Shown: positions 1 through 8,628, numbered from the stretch's first letter. The stretch: 64,000 nt of DNA from Ornithinibacillus sp047228935 (GCF_047228935.1 NZ_JBFEGG010000003.1:62001-126000); one strand, 5' to 3'. Numbers and translations are program-made. Notes: generated by a model not told the origin, from the sequence alone.

Positions 1-241
1 ACGATCCATCATAGAATTTATAAAATGGAGGAAAGAAGTTTCAAGTACAGATAGGGATTTGGATTAATATATCAGTCTATTCCCAATCTTGGTAAACCTT
101 GAATGGAATTAATATCCTTTTCTCCAGAACAATATATTGTCATTAACGATAGAAGGGGTTACGATTCTTCAAGTCTCTAATCTACATGGAAGGGAATTTG
201 TGATAGAATAGAGAAAAAATAAAAAATTTGAGGGATACGTA
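1..241. other. 5' edge without a recognised gene
   Basis: No convincing open frame was seen in this stretch, which may hold the tail of an upstream locus. The only clear signal is a possible promoter for the next gene: TTGTCA at 137-142, a 17-nt spacer and TACGAT at 160-165. Confidence 0.4.
137..165 (+). promoter_or_regulatory. putative sigma-A promoter for the 109-aa membrane protein
   Basis: TTGTCA (137-142), 17-nt spacer, TACGAT (160-165). The expected start of transcription lies about 70 nt before the TTG start codon at 242. This is a match by eye to the sigma-A consensus only. Confidence 0.4.
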
Positions 242-571
242 TTGGAAAAAGAATCTAGTAATCGAACTCCGTGGATCATAGTTTTAGTATTAACAATCAT
301 CCTATTTGGGGGGTTAATGTTAACTCAACCGATGAATGAAGAAGAGGCAATTAAACTGGCAAAAGAACTTGTCCCAGCAGAATTTGATGAAGTTCTTTCA
401 ACTAAATTTATTCCAATTAAAGAAAATGATCTAGGTGCTGAATTATGGGAAGTTCAGCTGATCAACAGTAAAAATGAAAAGGTAATACTCATTATCAATG
501 GACAAAGTGAGAAGTTAATTGAGGGTAGAATTGAAGATGGTGAGACTGGTGAGGTACTGAAAGAATTGTAA
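242..571 (+). CDS. small membrane-anchored protein, PepSY-like tail
   Basis: A 109-aa protein with a TTG start, supported by GAGGG at 230-234 seven nt upstream. One hydrophobic segment at residues 12-27 follows a short charged N-terminus, so it should be a single-pass protein with the C-terminal domain outside the cell. The rest (about 32-109) has the helix-then-strands pattern of PepSY-type small domains: an EEAIKLAKEL helix, then short beta strands ending in GEVLKEL. That assignment is weak. It is a single-gene unit with a hairpin at 600-632 behind it and the convergent pxp operon beyond. No function can be given. Confidence 0.6.
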   Translation: MEKESSNRTPWIIVLVLTIILFGGLMLTQPMNEEEAIKLAKELVPAEFDEVLSTKFIPIKENDLGAELWEVQLINSKNEKVILIINGQSEKLIEGRIEDGETGEVLKEL

Positions 572-599
572 GTAATATGTGCGGGTAATTGGCAAAGGA

Positions 600-632
600 A
601 AGCAGAACGTCTTGTTGTAAGAGGTTCTGCTT
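600..632. terminator. bidirectional terminator between the 109-aa gene and pxpA
   Basis: AGCAGAAC (601-608) pairs with GTTCTGCT (624-631), extended by TCTT/AAGA around a short loop. It lies between convergent genes. The U-tract is weak on the plus strand and moderate (TTTCCTTT) on the minus strand, so it mainly suits pxpA. Confidence 0.65.
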
Positions 633-637
633 CAGGG

Positions 638-1402
638 TCAACGTTTAAAACTAGATTTAATTGAAATATTAACCTGCTCCAATTTCTCCCGCAATAATTT
701 AATCATCTCGACCGCTGATGGAGTATCACCATGAACACAAATAGTTTCTCCGACTACATCTATTTCTTCTCCAGTTATCGCTGTAATTTTATTTTCTGTT
801 ACTATCTTTAGAACATTGCTAGCAACTTGTTCTGGTTCATTGATTACAGACCCTGGCTGGCTTCGTGATACTAAAGTTAAGTCTTTGTTATAGGCTCTAT
901 CAGCAAACAATTCTAAAAGAACAGGCTGACCTTTTTGCTTTGCTACTCTTTCTAGTTCAGAATTAGGTTTAACATAAATAGGTAAATTCATATCGACCGA
1001 TTGAACTGCTTCTACGATACTAGTAGCAATACTAGTATTCGTATCTGCCATGTTGTTAAGGTTACCATGAGGCTTCACATGCTGCATAGCTACCCCATGT
1101 TTTTTACAAAATATATCTAATGCACCAATTTGATAGAGAATGAGATTAGTTAGTGTCTTAGGTGGTATATCCATATTCCAACGACCAAATCCTAAAAGGT
1201 TTGGAAAACCGGGGTGTGCACCAACACCAACATGATATTTTTTAGCCATCTGTACGGTGCGGTCCATAACATCCGGATCTCCTCCGTGAAATCCGCAAGC
1301 AATGTTGACAGAAGACACTAGTTTTATTACTTCATCGTCTCTTCCTAATTGATAGGCTCCGAAACTTTCTCCTATATCACAATTTAGATCGATGTATTTC
1401 AT
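638..1402 (-). CDS. pxpA: 5-oxoprolinase subunit A (LamB/YcsF family)
   Basis: A 254-aa cytoplasmic protein of the LamB/YcsF family, the usual family length. PxpA acts with PxpB and PxpC in the ATP-dependent opening of 5-oxoproline (pyroglutamate) to glutamate, a damage-repair reaction established for this gene family. Visible family marks are DLNCDIGESFG at residues 5-15, ACGFHGGDP near 36-44, and later HVKPHG and HGDTPSA. It is the last gene of the pxpB-pxpC-pxpA operon. Its start lies 2 nt after the pxpC stop, and its SD (AGGAGGG) sits inside the pxpC 3' end. The hairpin at 600-632 closes the unit. Confidence 0.93.
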   Translation of the reverse strand: MKYIDLNCDIGESFGAYQLGRDDEVIKLVSSVNIACGFHGGDPDVMDRTVQMAKKYHVGVGAHPGFPNLLGFGRWNMDIPPKTLTNLILYQIGALDIFCKKHGVAMQHVKPHGNLNNMADTNTSIATSIVEAVQSVDMNLPIYVKPNSELERVAKQKGQPVLLELFADRAYNKDLTLVSRSQPGSVINEPEQVASNVLKIVTENKITAITGEEIDVVGETICVHGDTPSAVEMIKLLREKLEQVNISIKSSFKR

Positions 1403-1404
1403 TT

Positions 1405-2364
1405 TTATGATTGCCCTCCTTTTAGACTTGCTTTCAGGATTTTAAACATGTTTTCTTGTTTGCGTAATAGTTGATGTGCCTCTTCCAATGTAACTTTCTG
1501 AAAGGAAACCAGGTCCCCCGGTTTTAATTGGGCTATTTTCGGAAGGTCTACGGTAATAACGCCTGCTATTTTCGTATAACCACCAACGCTTTGTCTCCCA
1601 ACCTGAAAAAGAATAGGTAGTCCGTTCTGCGGGACTTGAATGGCACCGTGGAACATTCCTTCAGATAGAATATCAGCTCCACACATGTGTTCAATTGTTG
1701 GCCCTTCTAGACGACAAGCCATACGGTCAGAAGAGGTTGATACTGCATATTCAGAAGAAAGAAACGTATCGATTCCATTTTCAGTGAATTTATCATCTTG
1801 TGGACCAAGGAGGATGCGAACTTTAATATGATTTGGATACGTTGGGATTAGGCTTATTGGTAATCTTCTTCTATATGATTGGTAGGAAGAATCTTTGAAA
1901 GTATCAATTATGTCACCTTTTTGCAATGCTCTCCCATCCATTCCACCTATGCCACCAATTAAATCGGTTGATTTACTTCCCATTACTTGATCTGCCTTTA
2001 TTCCTCCAGCTACAGCAATGTATGAACGACATCCAGAAGAACCTCCTTTGAAGGCGAGAATATCTCCCTTCTTAACAGAAAAGGAAGTCCACATTGGTGC
2101 TGGTTGTTGATTTAATTCAGGTTGAAGGTTTCCGCCAGTTATAGCAATTACCATGTTTTTTAGAGCTTTTATTTGCAAGCCAAACAACGTAACTTCGATT
2201 GTTGCTTCGTTGTCTGGGTTTGCTACAAGAATATTCGCAATTCGATGTGCATACGGGTCAGCTGCACCAGACACAGCAAGTCCAAATTTTTGATATCCTT
2301 TTCTTCCTAAATCTTGAATAGATGTTAAAAGACCGGGTTTTAATACTTCAAATATTGGAATCAC
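1405..2364 (-). CDS. pxpC: 5-oxoprolinase subunit C (biotin-dependent carboxyltransferase-like, KipA family)
   Basis: A 319-aa protein of the urea-amidolyase C-terminal / KipA family, the partner of PxpB in 5-oxoproline hydrolysis. Typical stretches are VLKPGLLTSIQDLGRKG at the N-terminus, SGAADPYAHRIAN, and GGRQSVGGY-type sequence near the end (VGRQSVGGYTKIAG). The frame is open further upstream, but family alignment begins at IPIFEVLKPG. Three adjacent codons (TTG 2370, GTG 2367, GTG 2364) could start it; 2364 is chosen. The start overlaps the pxpB end by about 17 nt, so translational coupling is likely. No strong SD is visible. Confidence 0.88.
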   Translation of the reverse strand: MIPIFEVLKPGLLTSIQDLGRKGYQKFGLAVSGAADPYAHRIANILVANPDNEATIEVTLFGLQIKALKNMVIAITGGNLQPELNQQPAPMWTSFSVKKGDILAFKGGSSGCRSYIAVAGGIKADQVMGSKSTDLIGGIGGMDGRALQKGDIIDTFKDSSYQSYRRRLPISLIPTYPNHIKVRILLGPQDDKFTENGIDTFLSSEYAVSTSSDRMACRLEGPTIEHMCGADILSEGMFHGAIQVPQNGLPILFQVGRQSVGGYTKIAGVITVDLPKIAQLKPGDLVSFQKVTLEEAHQLLRKQENMFKILKASLKGGQS

Positions 2365-3037
2365 CACCAAGTCTATCGTATTCTTCTTTTGTAATTGCTT
2401 TAAATTTAACCATATCTCCAGGTGATAGTAAAAACGGACGTTCACTTTTTGGGTTGTACAATGTAATTGGTGTATGTCCGATTAACCTCCAGCCCCCAGG
2501 ACTACTAACTGGATAGATGCCAGTTTGGTTGTTTCCAATTCCAACGCTACCTGCTTTAATCTTTGTTCGTGGGTCTCGAAGTCGAGAGGTATGAATCTTG
2601 CTAGAAAGGCCACTTAGAAATGGAAATCCTGGTGTAAATCCTAAAAAGTTAACCATATAGATTGGCTCGGTGTGAATTTCAATTACTTCTTCTTCGGTAA
2701 GATGATTAATCCTTGCTACATCGGTTATGTCAGGACCTAGTTCCCCACCATATAATACGGGAATTTCAATCAAGTTAGTTTGTTCCTTTTCGGTTAAGTC
2801 GATAGCATGAATCATTTCTTCCAGTTTTAGTTGAACTGATTTATAGGCAATTTTGATTGGATTATAGTGTATAAGAAGGCTTGAATATCCTAGAATCACT
2901 TCCTCTATTCCTTCTAGCTTTTTCAACTCGATATGCTCTGCTAGTTTTCTTACTAACTTACTAGTCTCATCATTTATTTCACTAGGAAACGATAGTAAGA
3001 TTGATTGGTCACCTGCGATTTTAAATGTAAAGTCCAT
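2348..3037 (-). CDS. pxpB: 5-oxoprolinase subunit B (KipI family)
   Basis: A 229-aa protein of the allophanate-hydrolase subunit 1 / KipI family. The N-terminal part (1-90) is the small mixed domain. The C-terminal cyclophilin-like domain carries VNFLGFTPGFPFLSGL and SSPGGWRLIGHTP. The open frame extends 16 codons upstream, but the start at 3037 has a strong SD (GAAGGGGG, about 9-11 nt before ATG) and begins with the family's usual FKIAGDQSILL, so it is preferred. It is the first gene of the operon. In Bacillus subtilis the homologues KipI/KipA were also described as sporulation-kinase modulators, so that role is possible but not implied by the context. Confidence 0.9.
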   Translation of the reverse strand: MDFTFKIAGDQSILLSFPSEINDETSKLVRKLAEHIELKKLEGIEEVILGYSSLLIHYNPIKIAYKSVQLKLEEMIHAIDLTEKEQTNLIEIPVLYGGELGPDITDVARINHLTEEEVIEIHTEPIYMVNFLGFTPGFPFLSGLSSKIHTSRLRDPRTKIKAGSVGIGNNQTGIYPVSSPGGWRLIGHTPITLYNPKSERPFLLSPGDMVKFKAITKEEYDRLGGDSNI

Positions 3038-3359
3038 GATAAGGCCCCCTTCTTGATTATACATGAAGGGGAGAAAGTCCCTCAATGTTTCTATTAATAA
3101 GTGAGGTTCATGATATAAAAGAGGATGGAAGTATATTACATAAGTTTAATAGTTAACAAAGAGTTTACAACGGGTTAATGTTGAGGTAATAAATGGTAAT
3201 TATAATTAAAAGTGTAGTAAGGATTACTACTTTTTCAATTGTCGCTTTCAGGTTTACTGATATATACCCCCTATTTTTTAGATAAAAGGACACCAAGTGC
3301 CTAAGAGTCCACTAAGGCAGTTGGTGTCTTTTTATAACTTTCAATAGAATTAGATTACC
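3038..3359. other. intergenic region between pxpB and the isomerase gene
   Basis: This stretch holds the pxp leader and two hairpins. One is at 3209-3236 (TAGTAA/TTACTA around GGA, with a T-run after it). The other is the strong terminator at 3289-3333. No gene was seen. Confidence 0.5.
3289..3333. terminator. terminator of the sugar isomerase gene
   Basis: GACACCAA (3289-3296) pairs with TTGGTGTC (3321-3328), extended by TGCC/GGCA. T-rich sequence flanks both sides. It lies 27 nt past the stop of the minus-strand isomerase gene. Confidence 0.8.
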
Positions 3360-4328
3360 CTACGTCCACCACATATCTCCAACAGATTCTTTTACCATTA
3401 CTGGTTTTAACGTTTCTACAGCCTTTGTGAAGCCTTCTTCTATGGACATTAATCCGTCTTCATGCTCAATACTTACAACATAATCATATCCGTAAAGGCG
3501 AAGTGTGCTAATCATATCTGCCCACTCTTTTCCGTCATGCCCGAATCCAACTGTGCGGAAGTACCAAGCTCGATTTTGCATATCGGAATAAGAGGTCATA
3601 TCGGTTAATCCATTTTTATTCACATTTGGTTGATCGATGATTGTATCCTTAGCGTGGAAATGATGGATGGCATTTTCTCTACCTAGAATTTTAATGGATT
3701 CAACTGGGTCAATTCCTTGCCACCACATATGACTAGGATCTAAGTTAGCACCAATTGCTGGTCCACATTCTTTACGTAATCGTAATAGTGTTGCCGGTGT
3801 ATGAACGGAAAAACCACCATGAAGCTCTAGACCAATTTTTACATTATGTTGTTCTGCTAAGGCGGCTTTCTCTTTCCAATACGGGATAATTTTTTGCTCC
3901 CATTGCCACGTTAAAATTTCTTGGAATTCATTTGGCCATGGTGCAACTGGCCAGTTTGGATATTTTGCATTTTCATGATCTCCAGGACAACCTGAAAATG
4001 TATTAACTACTGGTATACCTAATTGACTTGCAAGTTTGATTGTTTTCGTAAGAGTCTTATCTGCTTCATCTGCTATATTCTTTTGTGGATGAAGCGGGTT
4101 ACCATGACAACTTAAAGCGCTTACAATTAATCCCAGATTGTTAATTTTACTCATGAATTCCTCTTGCTTTTCTTGATTTTCGAGTAAATCGTCTAATTTA
4201 CAATGAGCATTACCTGGGTATCCACCAGTCCCTAACTCGACTGCTTCTATTCCTTTTGCTGCAACATAATCTAGCATCTCCTCCAGATTTTTATCTGAAA
4301 ATAATACAGTAAACACCCCTAATTTCAT
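3360..4328 (-). CDS. sugar phosphate isomerase/epimerase (xylose-isomerase-like TIM barrel)
   Basis: A 322-aa AP-endonuclease-2/xylose-isomerase-type TIM barrel. These enzymes isomerise, epimerise or cleave sugars, keto-sugars or inositol derivatives with a divalent metal. Likely metal ligands are the Glu of GLELHGG, the Asp and His of NLDPSHMWWQG, the His of HFHAKDT and the Glu of SIEHEDG. The ATG at 4328 is chosen over the TTG at 4334 because GGGAGG stands 8 nt before it. It is divergent from the LacI regulator, with an operator in its leader (4347-4360), so it should share regulation with the Gfo/Idh cluster. The substrate is not determined; a keto-sugar from the neighbouring dehydrogenases is a reasonable guess. 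Confidence 0.85.
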   Translation of the reverse strand: MKLGVFTVLFSDKNLEEMLDYVAAKGIEAVELGTGGYPGNAHCKLDDLLENQEKQEEFMSKINNLGLIVSALSCHGNPLHPQKNIADEADKTLTKTIKLASQLGIPVVNTFSGCPGDHENAKYPNWPVAPWPNEFQEILTWQWEQKIIPYWKEKAALAEQHNVKIGLELHGGFSVHTPATLLRLRKECGPAIGANLDPSHMWWQGIDPVESIKILGRENAIHHFHAKDTIIDQPNVNKNGLTDMTSYSDMQNRAWYFRTVGFGHDGKEWADMISTLRLYGYDYVVSIEHEDGLMSIEEGFTKAVETLKPVMVKESVGDMWWT

Positions 4329-4346
4329 ATTCAATACCTCCCAAAA

Positions 4347-4360
4347 TGTAATCCGTTACA
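4347..4360. promoter_or_regulatory. LacI-family operator, isomerase side
   Basis: TGTAATCCGTTACA is a near-palindrome with TGTAA/TTACA half-sites. It lies 4 nt downstream (on the minus strand) of the TATAAT box whose complement is at 4364-4369, where a bound repressor would block the isomerase promoter. It matches the perfect palindrome at 4457-4470. Confidence 0.75.
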
Positions 4361-4363
4361 TCT

Positions 4364-4392
4364 ATTATACATAAAAACAATCAAAATCAATA
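4364..4392 (-). promoter_or_regulatory. promoter of the sugar isomerase gene
   Basis: On the minus strand a TATAAT box (complement of 4364-4369) is preceded by a 17-nt spacer and a weak TATTGA -35 box. The LacI-type operator follows immediately downstream. Confidence 0.55.
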
Positions 4393-4422
4393 TAATTTTT
4401 TAAATAAATGGTTATTTCAGTA

Positions 4423-4451
4423 TTGACAAACAATTCTTATAAAATTACAAT
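4423..4451 (+). promoter_or_regulatory. sigma-A promoter of the LacI regulator and its operon
   Basis: TTGACA (4423-4428), 17-nt spacer, TACAAT (4446-4451). The palindromic operator at 4457-4470 covers the expected transcription start, which predicts autorepression. Confidence 0.8.
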
Positions 4452-4456
4452 CAAAT

Positions 4457-4470
4457 TGTAATCGATTACA
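4457..4470. promoter_or_regulatory. LacI-family operator, regulator side
   Basis: TGTAATCGATTACA is a perfect 14-bp palindrome with the central CG typical of LacI-family operators. It begins 5 nt after the -10 box and 26 nt before the regulator's ATG. Confidence 0.85.
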
Positions 4471-4495
4471 TTTATTGCTGAAAGTAGGAATCATC

Positions 4496-5482
4496 ATGGC
4501 AAATATTCAACAAATCGCCGAGAGGGCAGGTGTGTCAGTTGCAACGGTTTCTAGAGTTTTAAATAATGCAACGACTGTATCACCTAAAACAAGAAATAGA
4601 GTGGAAAATGCGATTAAAGAATTAAATTATCAACCGAGTATGTTAGGAAGGAACTTAAGAAATTCAGAGAGCCGACTCATATTAATTCTCTTACCGAATT
4701 TCTCTAATCCATTTTATTCAGAAATTATCAACGGCATTCAGGATACTGTCATTTCAAAAGGATATAATATTCTGTTATGCGAAACAGACTCAAAACCTGA
4801 ACGAGAAAATATATATTTTAATATGGTTAAGAACAAGCTTGCCGATGGTGTTATTTCAATGGACCCGACTATTAACATGAAAAAACTTAATGAACTTGCT
4901 GAACAACATCCTGTCATTCTTTGTAGTGAATATGAAGAGGGTGGTTGTATTCCATATGTTACTGTCGATAGTGAACTAGCTGCTTATCAAGCGGTAAAGC
5001 ATTTAATTAAGCTTGGTAATGAAAAAATTGCACTCATTAATTCCGATGAAAAATTTTTGTATGCTAGACAAAGACGCGCAGGATATGAGCGGGCATTAAA
5101 AGAATTTCATCTACCCATTCGTGATGAATGGATTTATCATACAAAAGGATTAGATTTTCAACATGGTGTTCATGCGATGCGTATGTTACTTCAGCAAGAG
5201 GAAAAACCGACCGCGGTATTTGCTGTTTCTGATACGTTAGCAATTGGTGCGCTTAAAGCAATCAATAATGAAGCGAAGGATTTGGGGCCAATTGCTGTAG
5301 TTGGTTTTGATAATATTACCTTTTCTAGTATGACAAATCCTACTCTGACAACGGTATCTCAACCAATGTATGACATGGGATGTAACGCTGCCGAAATGCT
5401 GATGAGTAGTATGAAAGGGGAAAAGGTGGAGAATATCGTATTGGATCATGAATTAATCATTCGTGAATCTACCATGGGGTAA
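4496..5482 (+). CDS. LacI-family transcriptional regulator
   Basis: A 328-aa regulator. Residues 2-50 hold the LacI helix-turn-helix and hinge (IQQIAERAGVSVATVSRVLNN). Residues about 60-328 form the periplasmic-binding-protein-like effector domain. The open frame extends 7 codons upstream to a TTG, but the ATG at 4496 has an AGTAGGA SD 6 nt before it and starts at the usual family position. It is divergent from the isomerase and upstream of the Gfo/Idh and ABC genes. Two matching palindromes over the divergent promoters make it the likely repressor of the whole 3.4-13 kb cluster, with a cluster sugar or intermediate as inducer (inference). Confidence 0.9.
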   Translation: MANIQQIAERAGVSVATVSRVLNNATTVSPKTRNRVENAIKELNYQPSMLGRNLRNSESRLILILLPNFSNPFYSEIINGIQDTVISKGYNILLCETDSKPERENIYFNMVKNKLADGVISMDPTINMKKLNELAEQHPVILCSEYEEGGCIPYVTVDSELAAYQAVKHLIKLGNEKIALINSDEKFLYARQRRAGYERALKEFHLPIRDEWIYHTKGLDFQHGVHAMRMLLQQEEKPTAVFAVSDTLAIGALKAINNEAKDLGPIAVVGFDNITFSSMTNPTLTTVSQPMYDMGCNAAEMLMSSMKGEKVENIVLDHELIIRESTMG

Positions 5483-5519
5483 TAGAAACATCTAACCATT
5501 AATGAGGAGGGTTTTGCTG

Positions 5520-6527
5520 ATGAGATTTAATGTAGGTATCATCGGATGTGGCTCCATTACAAGGTATCGCCACGCTCCTGAATATAAAGCAAATCCACAT
5601 GTAGAGAAAATAGTTTTCTATGATCGTAATATTGAGCGTGCAAAGAGTTTAGCATTAGAATTTGATGGTCGGGTTGCAAAAGATTTAGATGAGCTACTAA
5701 ACGATCCTTCCATCGTTGCAATTAGTGATTGTTCCTCCAATGAAGCCCATCATTTTCACACAACGAAAGCTTTACTAAGCGGAAAGCATGTGTTATGCGA
5801 AAAGCCACTAGCAATTAGTGTGGAGCAAGCTGAAGAAATCATCGAAGCAGAGCGTAGGTCAGGTAAAATTTTAATGATTGATCATAACCAACGATTTACA
5901 AAGGCTCATACAAAGGCAAAGGAAATTATTGAGAAAAAAGAATTAGGAGACGTACTGACATTTAAGACTACCTTTGGCCATAAGGGGCCAGAGAGTTGGG
6001 GTGTGACCAAATCAAACGCCACCTGGTTCTTTAGAAAAGAACGTTCTCATTCCGGTGTTGCTGGGGACTTAGGTATACATAAAATTGATCTCATCCATTG
6101 GCTACTGGATGATGAGATTGAGGATGTAAAAGCTTTTTACGGTGCACTTGATAAAGTGGATGAGAATAGGAATCCGATTGAGGTACCAGATAATGCAGTT
6201 TGTGCATTCAAAACGAGAAAGGGCAGGCTCGGTACCGCATCCTTTTCGTGGACATATTACGGAGCGGAGGATAATTCAACTACCATATACTGCCAAAAAG
6301 GATTACTCAAAATCTATCACGATCCAGATGCACAACTAATTATAGAAATGCATGATGGCTCAGTTGTGAAATATGAGCTTGAACAACTACAAACAAATGA
6401 TAACCAAACAAGCACGGGAGTTATTGATGCGTTTATTGATTGTATTGTACATGATAAAGATTCCCTCGTCACTGGTCGAGAGGCAATAGCTTCTTTGAAA
6501 GTGATTGAAAAAATACTCCAGGGATGA
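5520..6527 (+). CDS. Gfo/Idh/MocA family oxidoreductase
   Basis: A 335-aa NAD(P)-dependent dehydrogenase. The Rossmann domain (1-125) carries GIIGCGSITRYRH at the nucleotide loop and CEKPLAIS with the family's catalytic lysine. The C-terminal alpha/beta domain has GDLGIHKIDLIHWLL, holding the usual Asp/His catalytic pair. The open frame begins at 5502, but that codon overlaps the SD (AGGAGGG at 5504-5510), so the ATG at 5520 is taken. It follows the LacI gene by 37 nt. Family members oxidise cyclitols, sugars or keto-sugars; the substrate here is unknown. Confidence 0.88.
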   Translation: MRFNVGIIGCGSITRYRHAPEYKANPHVEKIVFYDRNIERAKSLALEFDGRVAKDLDELLNDPSIVAISDCSSNEAHHFHTTKALLSGKHVLCEKPLAISVEQAEEIIEAERRSGKILMIDHNQRFTKAHTKAKEIIEKKELGDVLTFKTTFGHKGPESWGVTKSNATWFFRKERSHSGVAGDLGIHKIDLIHWLLDDEIEDVKAFYGALDKVDENRNPIEVPDNAVCAFKTRKGRLGTASFSWTYYGAEDNSTTIYCQKGLLKIYHDPDAQLIIEMHDGSVVKYELEQLQTNDNQTSTGVIDAFIDCIVHDKDSLVTGREAIASLKVIEKILQG

Positions 6528-6587
6528 CTTTGATAGGTTTTCCTTTGATTCAATCGACCAAATAATAGATTGAAAGAGTGGATGCTA

Positions 6588-7571
6588 ATGCAAAGAGTGG
6601 GGCTTGTTGGATTAGGTTTTATTGGAAAGAGCCATTTAGAAGCATATAATCATATTCCAAATGTTGAGGTTACCGCTATTTATACAAAAAGTAGAAATGA
6701 TGAGGAAGCGTTATCTTCTTATAACTTTGTTTCGGATTATGAAGGCTTACTAAGCGATGATCAGATTGATGTTGTGGATATATGCATACCTACTTATTTA
6801 CATGAAGAATTCATACTAAAAGCCGCTAAAGCAAAGAAACATATAATCTGCGAGAAGCCTTTAACTCTTTCAAGGGCAAGTGCACATAGGATATATGAAG
6901 AAGTTCAGAAGGCTGGTGTACGATTATTTGTAGGGCAGGTACTCAGGTTTTGGCCTGAGTATAGCGCAATAAAGGCATATAGTGAAACGAAAAAACTTGG
7001 AAGTATTGACATAGTTCATGCACAGCGGTTAGGACAATTACCATCTTGGAGTGAGTGGTTCCAGCAACCGGATAAAAGTGGAGGTGCATTGTTTGACCTG
7101 CATTTACATGATATTGATTTTGTATATTACTTACTTGGAAAAGTGGATGAAGTATATGCAGTAGGAACACAAAATCAATACGGTGCATGGAGCCACATAA
7201 TGACAACGCTTTCTTTTCAGAATGGTGCAAAAGCATTCGTAGAGGCATCTCATCGTATGACAAAGGGTTATCCCTTTACAATGGGATTCCGGATGCAAAA
7301 TCAAGAAGATACATTAGATTTTCAGTTAAAGGCTGGAGAAAATATCGAAAGCATTAATAATAGCCATTTTCTCCTGTATGAAAAAAAACAAATTACAGAA
7401 GTGGAAATAAAACAAACCGATGCGTTTCAAGAAGAGCTTAGTTATTTTATTGATTGTATTGATCATAATCAAAAAAATACAGTCGTTCCGATTTCGGACA
7501 TTTTATATGTGTTAGAGATTCTAGAAGCAATTGAGAAATCACTTAATACAGGTCAAGTAGTAAAGATTTGA
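6588..7571 (+). CDS. Gfo/Idh/MocA family oxidoreductase
   Basis: A 327-aa dehydrogenase, second of three in the cluster and clearly divergent from the first. It shows GLVGLGFIGKSHLEAY at the nucleotide loop, CEKPLTLS with the catalytic lysine, and SGGALFDLHLHDIDFVYYL in the C-terminal domain. The ATG at 6588 is preferred over in-frame starts at 6570 and 6582 because AGAGTGG lies 6 nt before it. Having several Gfo/Idh enzymes beside an AP-endonuclease-type TIM barrel resembles inositol pathways and 3-keto-glycoside pathways, where oxidation is followed by elimination or epimerisation. That comparison is inference. Confidence 0.87.
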   Translation: MQRVGLVGLGFIGKSHLEAYNHIPNVEVTAIYTKSRNDEEALSSYNFVSDYEGLLSDDQIDVVDICIPTYLHEEFILKAAKAKKHIICEKPLTLSRASAHRIYEEVQKAGVRLFVGQVLRFWPEYSAIKAYSETKKLGSIDIVHAQRLGQLPSWSEWFQQPDKSGGALFDLHLHDIDFVYYLLGKVDEVYAVGTQNQYGAWSHIMTTLSFQNGAKAFVEASHRMTKGYPFTMGFRMQNQEDTLDFQLKAGENIESINNSHFLLYEKKQITEVEIKQTDAFQEELSYFIDCIDHNQKNTVVPISDILYVLEILEAIEKSLNTGQVVKI

Positions 7572-7629
7572 TTACTATTGGTTTCATATTTTTTTACTAT
7601 AATTTTAAAAAATTGAGGGGGTTTATGAA

Positions 7630-8580
7630 ATGAGGAAGTTTGTTAAAGTATTTATTTTAGTTGTGTTATTCATGGTACCGATACTTGCAGCCTGTGGGTC
7701 AGGTAGTAGTGGCTCAGGGGAAAAGTACAAAGTAGGAATTCTTGCCCCAGCAGTAACACATGGTTGGGTAGCAGCGGTTGCATACCATGCTGAAAACCGT
7801 GCCAAGGAGCTATCTGACGAGATTGATTATCAAATTTATACAAGTAGTAATGAGTCGGAAATGACTTCACAGCTAGATGATCTTATTACATGGGGTGCAG
7901 ATGCGATTGTAGCTTTCCCGCAATGGGAAGGAATGGAAGTGCCGATTCAACGTGCTTTGGACGAAGGCATTAAAGTAGTAAACTTCGATATTGTGATTGA
8001 TGTTGATGGAGTATATCGTGTTGCAGGTGATAATTATGATATGGGTGTTCAAGGTGCCAATTACATCGTGGATAAAATTGGTACGGAAGGTGAAGTAGTT
8101 ATTTTAGAAGTACCTACATCAGGATCTGTATCCGAGCTAAGAACAGCAGGATTCGTTGAAACAATCGAGGAAATTGCTCCAGAAATGAATCTACATTCTT
8201 ATGCAACACAATTTACTAGAGAAGACGGATTGAAGGATTTTGCGGATATTTTAACTAGTCTAAATCATATTGATGCAGTTTATTCCTTAGATGATGAAAC
8301 ATCTATTGGCGTATTACAAGCTATCGATGAAGCAGGAAGAACAGATATAAAAGTTGTAACTGGTGGTGGCGGTATGCAAGAATACTTCAACATGATGCCA
8401 GAAAATGAGGATATTTGGATTCAGTCTGCACTTTATAGTCCTGCAATGGTAAAGGATGCTGTGGATACAGCGGTTAAAATTCTTAAAGGTGAAGATGTAG
8501 AGATGGAGACTATTATTCCTACTACTGTGGTGGATAGGGAGAATTATGAAGAATTTTTAGATGCTGAATCTCCATATTAA
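7630..8580 (+). CDS. sugar ABC transporter substrate-binding lipoprotein (ribose/inositol type)
   Basis: A 316-aa lipoprotein. The signal peptide ends at a lipobox (PILAAC, lipidated Cys22), followed by a short Gly/Ser linker. Residues 33-316 form a periplasmic-binding-protein type-1 fold of the RbsB family (YKVGILAPAVTHGWVAAVAYHAE and DAIVAFPQWEGMEVPIQRALDEG). SD GAGGGGG lies 8-9 nt upstream. It delivers a sugar or cyclitol to the ATPase and permease encoded next. A stem-loop directly after the stop probably keeps its mRNA more abundant than that of the downstream transporter genes. Confidence 0.9.
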   Translation: MRKFVKVFILVVLFMVPILAACGSGSSGSGEKYKVGILAPAVTHGWVAAVAYHAENRAKELSDEIDYQIYTSSNESEMTSQLDDLITWGADAIVAFPQWEGMEVPIQRALDEGIKVVNFDIVIDVDGVYRVAGDNYDMGVQGANYIVDKIGTEGEVVILEVPTSGSVSELRTAGFVETIEEIAPEMNLHSYATQFTREDGLKDFADILTSLNHIDAVYSLDDETSIGVLQAIDEAGRTDIKVVTGGGGMQEYFNMMPENEDIWIQSALYSPAMVKDAVDTAVKILKGEDVEMETIIPTTVVDRENYEEFLDAESPY

Positions 8581-8595
8581 GGATTATAACTTAAA

Positions 8596-8628
8596 GAGGG
8601 TTATGGCATTGCTATAGCCCTCCTTTTC
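8596..8628 (+). terminator. intercistronic attenuating hairpin after the binding-protein gene
   Basis: GAGGGTTAT (8596-8604) pairs with ATAGCCCTC (8614-8622, one G-U pair), followed by CTTTTCT. Its place inside an operon, directly behind the binding protein, suggests partial termination or 3'-end protection rather than the end of the transcript. Confidence 0.6.

Noticed and set aside
1405..2445. Full upstream extension of pxpC to 2445
   Set aside because: The extra 27 residues lie in the pxpB coding region in another frame and do not match the family N-terminus.
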